This document shows, in pieces, positions 54,515 through 62,636 of a stretch of DNA of 64,000 bases. Each line of letters opens with the position of its first letter. Position 1 is the first letter of the stretch. The notes beneath the pieces are model-generated. The model ran no database searches and had not been told where the DNA came from. It was given only the letters and a program-made list of their open reading frames with translations. This stretch comes from Phycisphaerae bacterium (GTDB lineage: Bacteria > Planctomycetota > Phycisphaerae > Phycisphaerales > SM1A02): NCBI GenBank assembly GCA_016795035.1, contig JAEUIT010000027.1, positions 35,655 to 99,654 on the forward strand, written 5' to 3'. The position numbers and the translations under genes are program-made.

Positions 54515-55753
54515 ATGCGCCGCACTGTCCGTACGCTCGCCGTCACGTCCCTCGCGATTCTCGCGTCCGCGCTCGCGTACTCGCTCGACTTCGGGTCGAC
54601 CGCCGCGAACGCCGAACCGCAGGAGACGAAGGTCATCCGCATCGTCTCGAGCCTGCCGCGCACCGGCAGCGCGAACGCCCAGACCACGACGATGGTCAAC
54701 GGCATCAAGATGGCGATCGAGGAGGTCGGCGCGAAGATCGACGGCTACGCCATCGACTATCAGGACTGGGATGACGCCAGCCCGCAGCGCGGCAACTGGG
54801 ATCCCCAAGTCGAAGCGCAGAACGCCGGCAAGGCGATCGCCGACCCCCTGATCGTCGGCTACATCGGGACCTTCAACTCCGGCGCCGCGAAGATCTCGAT
54901 GCCGAAGCTGAACGAAGCCGGCCTCGTCATGGTGAGCCCGGCCAACACCGCGAGCGAACTCACGAAGCCCGGCACCGGCGACGCCGACGAGCCGATGAAG
55001 TACCGCCCGAGCGGCAAGATCAACTACTTCCGCGTCGTCCCGACCGACGACCTCCAAGGCGCGATGGGTGCGTCGTGGGCGAAGGAACTCGGGGCCACGA
55101 AGGTCTACGTCCTCCACGACAAGGAGGTCTACGGCAAGGGCATCGCCGAAGTCTTCAAGACCTCGGCCGGCAAACTCGGCATCGAGGTCGTCGGCTTCGA
55201 GGGCATCGATCCGAAGGCGTCGAACTACCGGTCGCTCGTCACGAAGATCAAGTCGAAGGGGGCGGACTTCGTCTACTTCGGCGGCACCACGCAGAATAAC
55301 GCCGGCCAGATCGCGAAGGACCTTCGCAACGGCGGCGTGAAGGCCGGCTTCATGGTTCCTGACGGCTGCTTCGAGCAGGCCTTCATCGAGGCCGCGGGCG
55401 CGCCGAACCTGAACGGCCGCACGTACATCACCTTCGGCGGTCTCCCCGCGAGCGAACTCAAGGGCAAGGGCGCCGAGTTCGTGAAGAAGTACAAGGAGAA
55501 GTACGGCATCGAGCCCGAGGCGTACGCGGTGTACGGCTACGAGGCGGCGCGCGTCCTTCTCGACGCCATCGATCGCGCGGAGAAGAAGGACCGCGAATCG
55601 ATCCGCCAAGCGGTGGCCGCGACGAAGAACTTCGAAGGCGCGCTCGGCACGTGGTCGTTCGACGAGAATGGCGACACCACGAACCGCATCATGAGCGGCC
55701 AGACCGTCGAGGACGGCAAGTTCAAGTTCGTGAAGGTGCTCTCGGGCAGCTGA
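54515..55753 (+). CDS. livK: Branched-chain amino-acid ABC transporter substrate-binding protein
   Basis: A 412-residue periplasmic binding protein (type-I fold) with an export signal (TSLAILASALAYS...NAEP). The mature part starts VIRIVSSLPRTGSANAQTTT and has NGIKMAIEE, DPLIVGYIGTFNSGAAKISM, VVPTDDLQGAMGASWAKELG and YAVYGYEAARVLLDAIDRAE, the standard LivJ/LivK pattern. It could also bind an amide or urea, as liv and urt binding proteins are alike; the gene order K-H-M-G-F fits both. It heads the operon, 57 bp before livH. Confidence 0.92.
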   Translation: MRRTVRTLAVTSLAILASALAYSLDFGSTAANAEPQETKVIRIVSSLPRTGSANAQTTTMVNGIKMAIEEVGAKIDGYAIDYQDWDDASPQRGNWDPQVEAQNAGKAIADPLIVGYIGTFNSGAAKISMPKLNEAGLVMVSPANTASELTKPGTGDADEPMKYRPSGKINYFRVVPTDDLQGAMGASWAKELGATKVYVLHDKEVYGKGIAEVFKTSAGKLGIEVVGFEGIDPKASNYRSLVTKIKSKGADFVYFGGTTQNNAGQIAKDLRNGGVKAGFMVPDGCFEQAFIEAAGAPNLNGRTYITFGGLPASELKGKGAEFVKKYKEKYGIEPEAYAVYGYEAARVLLDAIDRAEKKDRESIRQAVAATKNFEGALGTWSFDENGDTTNRIMSGQTVEDGKFKFVKVLSGS

Positions 55754-55810
55754 GCGCACGCGATCGTTCGTCACCACCCGCGACCCACGTAGACGGAGCC
55801 GACCTGACCG

Positions 55811-56776
55811 ATGGAGATGACCGCCGCTGAGGTCTTTTTTCAGCAAGTGGTCAATGGCCTCTCCAACGGGATGATCATTGCCCTCATCGCGCTCGGCTAC
55901 ACGATGGTCTATGGCATCGTGGAGCTCATCAACTGGGCGCACGGCGACCTCTTCATGCTGGGCGCCTTCTTCGCGCTCACGCTCGTCGGGATCTTCGGCG
56001 TCACCGAGGCGAGCGGCATGGGCGCGACGGGGACGATCGTCGTCCTCCTCTTTTCGAGCGCGCTCTTCTGCGGCACCTTCAACTACGCGGTCGACTGGGT
56101 CGCGTATCGGCCGCTGCGGAAGGCGCCGAAGCTCACGCTCCTCGTCACCGCGATCGGCATCTCGTTCATCTTCGTGAACATCGGCCTCTTCTGGGGCGGG
56201 CTTCCCATGGAGGTCTTCGGCGGCGGCAACTCGGCGGCGGCGCCGAAGGACTTCCCGCCGCTCGTGCCGGCGCAGGCGCTCTTCGGCAATGAGGAGAAGG
56301 TGCACGTCTCGGTGCGCGACGGCCTCGTCTTCGGCGTCACCGTGCCGCTCATGATCGCGCTCTGGTGGCTCGTGCGGCACACGAAGCTCGGCACCGCGAT
56401 GCGGGCGGTCGCGCAGAACCCGACCGCGGCGTCCTTGATGGGCATCAACGTCGACCGCGTCATCGGCGCGACCTTCTTCATCGGCGGCGCACTCGGCGGT
56501 TTCGCGAGCGTCGTCTACAGCCTCTACAACAACACGATCAGCTTCCAGATGGGCTTCCGCGCGGGCATGGACGCGTTCACGGCCGCGGTCCTCGGCGGCA
56601 TCGGCAGCTTGCCCGGCGCCGTCCTCGGCGGTCTCCTCATCGGCCTCACGCGCTCGATGAGCGACCAGTACCTCGAGACGCAATGGACGAACACGATCGT
56701 CTTCGCGATCCTCATCCTGATCCTCGTCTTCCGGCCGTCCGGACTCCTGGGCCTCCGCGCGAAGGAGAAGGTTTGA
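55811..56776 (+). CDS. livH: Branched-chain amino-acid ABC transporter permease LivH
   Basis: A 321-residue permease with about eight helices. It starts FFQQVVNGLSNGMIIALIAL and has the family blocks GYTMVYGIVELINWAHGDLF, GTAMRAVAQNPTAASLMGIN and GLLIGLTRSMSDQYLE. It forms the transmembrane pore with LivM. The stop overlaps the TTG start of livM by 4 bp (TTGA). Confidence 0.95.
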   Translation: MEMTAAEVFFQQVVNGLSNGMIIALIALGYTMVYGIVELINWAHGDLFMLGAFFALTLVGIFGVTEASGMGATGTIVVLLFSSALFCGTFNYAVDWVAYRPLRKAPKLTLLVTAIGISFIFVNIGLFWGGLPMEVFGGGNSAAAPKDFPPLVPAQALFGNEEKVHVSVRDGLVFGVTVPLMIALWWLVRHTKLGTAMRAVAQNPTAASLMGINVDRVIGATFFIGGALGGFASVVYSLYNNTISFQMGFRAGMDAFTAAVLGGIGSLPGAVLGGLLIGLTRSMSDQYLETQWTNTIVFAILILILVFRPSGLLGLRAKEKV

Positions 56777-57906
56777 GTTCGGAGGCCCCGAACCCGACCG
56801 GCGACCGCGCGCTCGCCCCGGAAGCGGGCGCGTGGCGCGGCACGCCGCGGCCGTGGCTTGCCGACCTCATCCTCCTCGCGATCGCGATGCTCGTGCCGAT
56901 CGTCGACGTCGCCTCGGGCGGCCTCGGCCTGATCGCGCCGGCGAAGTCGATCTTCATCTTCGCGATCGTCGCGCTCGGGCTGAACGTCGTCACCGGCTTC
57001 ACGGGACTCTTGCACCTCGGCATCGCGGCCTTCATGGCGATCGGCGTCTACGCCTTCGCGATCCTGACGAACGAGAGCTATCCCTTCCGGCTCTCCTTCT
57101 GGCCGGCGCTCTTCCTCACCTTGCCGATCGGCGCGATCGCGGGCTTCGTGCTCGGGTCGCCCACGCTCGGCCTGCGCGGCGACTACCTCGCGATCGTGAC
57201 GCTCGGCTTCGGCGAGATCGTGCAGGACGTCCTCCGCAACGTGGAGACGGTGACGCAAGGGACGCAGGGGATCAACCCTGTCGCGAAGCCGTTCGTGCCC
57301 TGGTTCGTCGCGGCCGAAGACGGCACGCGCACCTTCGCCTGGACGCGCATCAGCGTCGCCGGCGACCTCGCCTGGTACATCCTTCTCCTCCTCATCCTGA
57401 TCGGCGTCGTCGTCTTCGTGCGGAACCTCGAGCGCTCGCGCATCGGCCGCGCGTGGATGAGCGTGCGCGAGGACGAACTCGCGTCGAAGGCGATGGGCAT
57501 CCCGCCGGTGCGGACGAAGATGAGCGCCTTCGCGACCGGCGCCGCGCTCGCGGCCTTCGCCGGCGGACTCTGGGCGAGCACGCTCGACTCGACCGGCGAA
57601 CCGGCGAACTACGACTTCCAGGTCTCGATCCTCGCGCTCTGCATCGTCATCGTCGGCGGCATGGGCAGCGTGACGGGCGTCCTCGTCGGCGCGGTCGTGA
57701 TGGTCGGCGCGAACGACATCGTGCTTGACCGCCTGACGCAATTCATCCAGCAGCAGAAGCTCGTCTCGGACGCCAACGTCCTCGGCTCGCCGAACAACTG
57801 GAAGTACATGTTGTTCGGCCTCGCGCTCGTCTTCATGATGCGCTTCAAGCCCGACGGCCTCGTGTCGAGGAAGGGATCGGGGTCTAGGACCGGGGGCCGC
57901 GCATGA
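56773..57906 (+). CDS. livM: Branched-chain amino-acid ABC transporter permease LivM
   Basis: A 377-residue permease with about nine helices. LNVVTGFTGLLHLGIAAFMA, LRGDYLAIVTLGFGEIVQDV and GRAWMSVREDELASKAMGIP are family blocks. The start is a TTG at 56773 inside the livH stop (TTGA), giving the N-terminus LSSEAPNPTGD; no ATG lies before the first helix. The stop overlaps the livG ATG as ATGA. All four livHMGF junctions are coupled this way. Confidence 0.94.
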   Translation: MSSEAPNPTGDRALAPEAGAWRGTPRPWLADLILLAIAMLVPIVDVASGGLGLIAPAKSIFIFAIVALGLNVVTGFTGLLHLGIAAFMAIGVYAFAILTNESYPFRLSFWPALFLTLPIGAIAGFVLGSPTLGLRGDYLAIVTLGFGEIVQDVLRNVETVTQGTQGINPVAKPFVPWFVAAEDGTRTFAWTRISVAGDLAWYILLLLILIGVVVFVRNLERSRIGRAWMSVREDELASKAMGIPPVRTKMSAFATGAALAAFAGGLWASTLDSTGEPANYDFQVSILALCIVIVGGMGSVTGVLVGAVVMVGANDIVLDRLTQFIQQQKLVSDANVLGSPNNWKYMLFGLALVFMMRFKPDGLVSRKGSGSRTGGRA

Positions 57907-58936
57907 CTTCGATCCTCTCGGTCGAAGGCGTGACCATGCGCTTCGGCGGCCTCGTCGCGAACGAGGACGTCTCGTTCAAGGTCGAGCCGGGCCAGATCTT
58001 CGCCGTGATCGGCCCGAACGGCGCCGGCAAGACGACGCTCTTCAACGCGATCACCGGCATCTATCAGCCGACCGCGGGGCGGGTGTGCTTCCGCGCGAAG
58101 GAGATCCGCCGCGAGTTCGACCTCGGGACGATCGCCCGCGCGGTGATCACCGGCCTCGTCGTGTCGGCGAGCCTCGTCGTCGCGCTCAACATCAATGCAC
58201 TTTGGGAAGCGTCGATCCAGGCGAACTTCACGTTCGGCCAGCCCTTCTCCTGGGGCAAGGCGCTCTCGAGCTTCGTCGAGGGAATTCGCGCGACCGGCGT
58301 GTCGTGGGGTGTCCTTCCCGCGATTCTCGGTTTCGCCATCGGATGCGCCGCGAGCCTCGTCCTTTGGGCCAACGCGCGGCGCACCCCCGACCTCATCGCC
58401 CGCGCGGGCATCGCCCGCACGTTCCAGAACATCCGGCTCTTCCCCGAACTCGACCTCATGTCGAACGTGCTCGTCGGCATGGACGCGCGGCTCACGAGCC
58501 GCTACCTCGACGCGCTTTTCCGCACGCCGCGCTTCCGCCGCGAGCGTGCCCGCGCGTGCGCCGAGGCGATGGACCTTCTCCACTTCGTCGACCTCAAGGA
58601 GCGCGCCGACGAGAAGGCCCGCAACCTTCCGTACGGCCACCAGCGCCGACTCGAGATCGCCCGCGCGCTCGCGAGCAAGCCCGCGCTCCTGCTCCTCGAT
58701 GAGCCCGCGGCCGGCATGAATCCCGCCGAGACGATCGACCTCATGCGCCTGATCCGCAAGGTGCGCGATCGCGGCGTGACGGTCGTCCTGATCGAGCACC
58801 ACATGCGCGTCGTGATGGGCATCTCCGACCGGATCGTCGTCTTGCAGTACGGCAAGAAGATCGCCGAAGGCACGCCCGAGGAGATCAAGTGCGACGCGCG
58901 GTGCATCGAGGCCTATCTCGGAAAGGAAGAGCTCGG

Positions 58937-58940
<4 letters not shown>
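57903..58940 (+). CDS. livG: LivG-type ATPase with an inserted transmembrane hairpin
   Basis: The ATPase parts match LivG along their whole length: FGGLVANEDVSFKVEPGQI, Walker A GPNGAGKTT (residues 37-45), Q-loop IARTFQNIRLFPEL (170-183), signature LPYGHQRRLEIARAL, Walker B LLLLDEPAAGMNP and the His switch LIEHHMRVVMGISDRI. The total is 345 residues against about 255 for a normal LivG. The excess lies at about residues 74-160 (bases 58122-58382), between Walker A and the Q-loop. It holds two hydrophobic segments, ARAVITGLVVSASLVVALNI (79-98) and WGVLPAILGFAIGCAASLVL (135-154), joined by a polar stretch of about 35 residues. This would place part of the ATPase in the membrane. Reading frame and codon bias are continuous. 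Confidence 0.93.
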
Positions 58941-59647
<707 letters not shown>

Positions 59648-59791
59648 TCCCGGGAGCGCCGCGGTTGGCCGCCGGTTCGACGGGCCACGCGCGACGGACC
59701 GATCGTCGAGGGGCGAGTTTCGACCGTCGAAGTGGGAGAATGACGGCGGGATCGGGGGCGGCCTTCGCCCAGTCGCTACTATCAGCGGCTC

Positions 59792-60958
59792 ATGCGTGAA
59801 TTCCGACTACGAAAGGATCTCGAGCGCTGTCGCGTCGGTTCGTACGCGCTGCCGCTGGGGGTCGAGCCGCGCGGGCTCCCCGAACCAACCCAGGGATACA
59901 CGCTGACCTATCAGGCCGCCGAGTCCCACGATGTGGGGGGGGCGGACGGGCACTCGGAGGGGACGCCAGATGGAGCGATGGACGGCCTCGGCGAGGATGG
60001 GGGCGAGCCGGAGACCTACCTCTTCCACGTCGTGGTGAGCCATGAGCGGGTCAAGGAGGTCCTCGACGCGGCCTTCGCGCTCCTCCCGGGCGAGGTCACG
60101 CCGGTCCTCGAGATCGGCTCGCGCGACGCGTACCGGAGCGTCGACGTCTACGTGGCCGAAGAGGCCATCCCGCTCGATGAGTTCCTCCGCACCTGGTACG
60201 AGTTCGAGCCGGTGATCCTGGAGGACGTCTGTGTCGGAGCGGGGGCCAACAGCGAGGATCCCTGGATCGAGGTCTTCGTCGACAGTTGGAAGGGGATCGC
60301 CATCCACGTCCCGATCGAGTGGCGGACGAAAATCGAGACGATGCTCCACGGTCTCGGCCTGCACGAGGTTCCGGAGACGTGGCCCGAAGGGCTTTCGGAC
60401 AACCCGGACGTCTCCCAGCCGCGCGAGGTGCTCCTTCTCGACGACGACCTCGCGATGGACCTCGACGAGCTCTTGCTCGAACTCTGCGCCCGCTGGGGGC
60501 TCACGCTCAACATCGATCCCGACTCGAACGTCGACGAGAGCGGCCGCGAACTCGGCCACACGCTGTGGCAATCGATCGTCGTGGCCGAGCCCTCGGAACC
60601 GGACGGCACCGCCGCCGACATCATGTTCTGGGCGACCGCGAGCTCGATCGCCGACCTCGACGACATGATCCAGGAGTGGTTCGACGCGCACCCCGAGTGG
60701 TCGCTGCGCAGCCTTCTCTCGATGGATCGCGTCGCCTTCGACGAACGGCCCGAGGCGCTGTCGAACCTTCCGTACAAGCGCCTCCGCAACGAACTGCATC
60801 GCGTCGAGATCGAGCGCTGGGCGCCGATCAACGCCGACGGCGAGAATCCGGACGGCGACGCCGACACCGACGGCGGCGAGCGCGGCGACGACTCCGGCGG
60901 CCGACGGCCCCCGAACCGCGGCGGAGGGGGACGCCCGCCGCGCGGCGGGGGATCGTGA
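59792..60958 (+). CDS. Hypothetical acidic protein
   Basis: A 388-residue soluble protein that I do not recognise. It is strongly acidic (for example LLLDDDLAMDLDELLLELCA), has no signal or membrane helix, contains several Trp-bearing strands (ISIxVFVDSWKGIAIHVPIE region) and ends in a Gly/Arg/Pro-rich tail (RRPPNRGGGGRPPRGGGS). It overlaps the next gene by a GTGA, so it is translationally coupled to two Cys-cluster proteins, which suggests a shared process. Confidence 0.75.
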   Translation: MREFRLRKDLERCRVGSYALPLGVEPRGLPEPTQGYTLTYQAAESHDVGGADGHSEGTPDGAMDGLGEDGGEPETYLFHVVVSHERVKEVLDAAFALLPGEVTPVLEIGSRDAYRSVDVYVAEEAIPLDEFLRTWYEFEPVILEDVCVGAGANSEDPWIEVFVDSWKGIAIHVPIEWRTKIETMLHGLGLHEVPETWPEGLSDNPDVSQPREVLLLDDDLAMDLDELLLELCARWGLTLNIDPDSNVDESGRELGHTLWQSIVVAEPSEPDGTAADIMFWATASSIADLDDMIQEWFDAHPEWSLRSLLSMDRVAFDERPEALSNLPYKRLRNELHRVEIERWAPINADGENPDGDADTDGGERGDDSGGRRPPNRGGGGRPPRGGGS

Positions 60959-61434
60959 GCGGCGCGGACGCGAACGAACTCTGGTACGCGGACGGGCTCC
61001 GCTTCACCTGCACGCAGTGCGGGAATTGCTGCAGCGGCCCGCCCGGCGCGGTGTGGTTCACGGAGGACGAGGGTCGCGCGATGGCCGCGGCGCTCGGCGT
61101 GACCGAGACGGCGTTCCTCGAGCGCTACACGCGCCTCATGGGCGTGCGCCGATCGCTCAAGGAAGTCCGCTCGCCGAAGGGCTTCGACTGCATCTTCCTT
61201 CGTCGCGAGACGGTCGACGGCGTCGACAAGGCGCGGTGCGGCATCTACGCCGCGCGCCCCGTCCAGTGCCGCACCTGGCCCTTCTGGCCGGAGAACCTCG
61301 AGACGCCTGCAACGTGGAGTGACGCCAAGGGGCGCACGCCGTGTCCCGGCATGGGGCAGGGGGCGCACCACACGCTCGTCGAGATCACGATCGCGCGCGA
61401 TCGCGAGCCCGACGGGTCGAAGGGGCGAGGGTGA
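60955..61434 (+). CDS. YkgJ-family Cys-cluster protein (putative Zn/Fe-chelating)
   Basis: A 159-residue protein with the YkgJ signature FTCTQCGNCCSGPPGAVWFT near the N-terminus and CGIYAARPVQCRTWPFWPEN in the second half, giving the CxxCxxCC plus CxxY...RPxxCRxxPF arrangement of this metal-binding family. Members are annotated as Fe-S or zinc proteins without a defined reaction. The start is GTG 60955 inside the stop of the preceding gene, and the stop overlaps the following gene as GTGA. Confidence 0.88.
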   Translation: MSGADANELWYADGLRFTCTQCGNCCSGPPGAVWFTEDEGRAMAAALGVTETAFLERYTRLMGVRRSLKEVRSPKGFDCIFLRRETVDGVDKARCGIYAARPVQCRTWPFWPENLETPATWSDAKGRTPCPGMGQGAHHTLVEITIARDREPDGSKGRG

Positions 61435-61997
61435 CTGACGCCGCCCTCGCCGGCGCATGGATCGACGCGGCGCTCGACGTGCGCATCCGCGCGGCGCTCG
61501 GCGCGATCTATGACGCCGTGGCCGACGAGGTGGCGGCGCGACGGCCGCTCTGCCTTGCGTCGGGGCACTGTTGCCAGTTCGAGCGCTACGGCCATCGTCT
61601 CTACGTGAGCGGCCTCGAAGCGGCGGTGACCATGCTTGAACGGCAGGAGGCGGGCGCCCCGTGCGGCCCGTCCGACGTAGCGGCCGCGCGGGCGGCGGGG
61701 ACGTGTCCCTTCCTGCGCGACGGACGCCTCTGCGGGGCCCACGCGTGGCGACCGCTCGGCTGCCGCGTCTACTTCTGCGATCGGACCGCCGGGACCGGCG
61801 GAGATCCGTCGTGGCAGGAGACGCTCTACGAACGCCTGCACGCCGCCATCAAGTCGCTGCACGAGGAGTTCGGGGTCCCGTACCGATACGGCGAATGGCG
61901 AGACCTGTTAGGCATCCTCGCGGCGCCTGCAACGACCGGTGCACGCGGCCCCGAGCCCGCGGACGCCGACCCCCGCGCCGCGGACCGCTCGGGTTGA
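61431..61997 (+). CDS. Second YkgJ-like Cys-cluster protein
   Basis: A 188-residue protein with a divergent version of the same cluster: SGHCCQFERYGHRLYVSGLE and later CPFLRDGRLCGAHAWRPLGC followed by RVYFC. The first Cys pair of the CxxCxxCC motif is reduced (CLASGHCC). The GHRLYVSxLE segment is frequent in planctomycete homologues. It starts with GTG 61431 in a GTGA overlap and is the last gene of the three-gene run. A weak hairpin (CCGAC/GTCGG) at 62011-62026 follows. Confidence 0.82.
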   Translation: MTDAALAGAWIDAALDVRIRAALGAIYDAVADEVAARRPLCLASGHCCQFERYGHRLYVSGLEAAVTMLERQEAGAPCGPSDVAAARAAGTCPFLRDGRLCGAHAWRPLGCRVYFCDRTAGTGGDPSWQETLYERLHAAIKSLHEEFGVPYRYGEWRDLLGILAAPATTGARGPEPADADPRAADRSG

Positions 61998-62114
61998 TTT
62001 TCGTCAATCTCCGACTATTTCGTCGGTGAGGGATCGTGCGCGGCGCGTCCCCGGTTACGCTGCGGACTTGACTTCTGCCTGGCGCGTGGCGTCGGGCCTT
62101 TTCGAGGATTGCAG

Positions 62115-62480
62115 ATGAAGATGTACGTTGGAAACCTGTCGTTCAAGACGACGGAAGACGAGTTGCGTTCCCTGTTCGAACAGCACGGCGAAGTGTCGTC
62201 GGCGCAGCTCGTGATGGATCGCGAAACCGGTCGCCCCCGTGGTTTCGGCTTCGTTGAGATGCCGAATTCGTCGGAGGCTCAGTCGGCCATGCAGGCCATC
62301 AATGGCACGAACGTCGGCGGTCGTGACCTCGTCGTGAACGAGGCGCAACCGAAGGCTCCGCGCTCGGGTGGCTTCGGTGGCGGCGGTGGTGGCGGCGGCG
62401 GCGGCTTCCGCGGTGGACGCGGCGGTGGCGGCGGCGGCGGCTACGGCGGCGGTGGCGGTCGCGGCGGCCGCGACTGGTAA
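62115..62480 (+). CDS. Glycine-rich RRM RNA-binding protein
   Basis: A 121-residue single-RRM protein. RNP2 is MYVGNL (residues 3-8), RNP1 is RGFGFVEM (42-49), and the domain ends near residue 80. The remainder is a Gly/Arg tail (GGFRGGRGGGGGGGYGGGGG). This matches the cold-inducible Rbp-type proteins of cyanobacteria and other bacteria, which bind mRNA. Start 62115 is preferred over a TTG two codons earlier. It is probably monocistronic with its own terminator; a TTGATT-16 nt-TATTTC pair at 61994-62021 is a weak promoter candidate. Confidence 0.93.
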   Translation: MKMYVGNLSFKTTEDELRSLFEQHGEVSSAQLVMDRETGRPRGFGFVEMPNSSEAQSAMQAINGTNVGGRDLVVNEAQPKAPRSGGFGGGGGGGGGGFRGGRGGGGGGGYGGGGGRGGRDW

Positions 62481-62517
62481 ACCCCGGCCTCACTGGCCAA
62501 TCAACCAAAACCTTGAC

Positions 62518-62551
62518 GGCGGGCTCGCGAAAGCGGGCCCGCCTTTCATTT
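62518..62551 (+). terminator. Rho-independent terminator of the RRM gene
   Basis: An 11-bp stem GGCGGGCTCGC / GCGGGCCCGCC (one G-T pair) closed by a GAAA tetraloop and followed by TTTCATTT. Confidence 0.88.
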
Positions 62552-62553
62552 GG

Positions 62554-62636
62554 GGATCAAGGAGTAAGGATCAAGGATCAAGGGTGAAGCAGACGAGCCG
62601 GCTTTGCTTCCGCCACCCTTCGTCCTTGATCCTTCT
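62554..62636. repeat. Inverted heptad-word element between convergent genes
   Basis: Left array 62554-62588 (GGATCAA, GGAGTAA, GGATCAA, GGATCAA, GGGTGAA) and right array 62615-62639 (CACCCTT, CGTCCTTGATCCTTC) flank a short GC-rich centre with AAGCAGACGAGCCGGCTTTGCTT. It begins just after the RRM terminator and touches the stop codon of the opposing gene. Confidence 0.75.
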
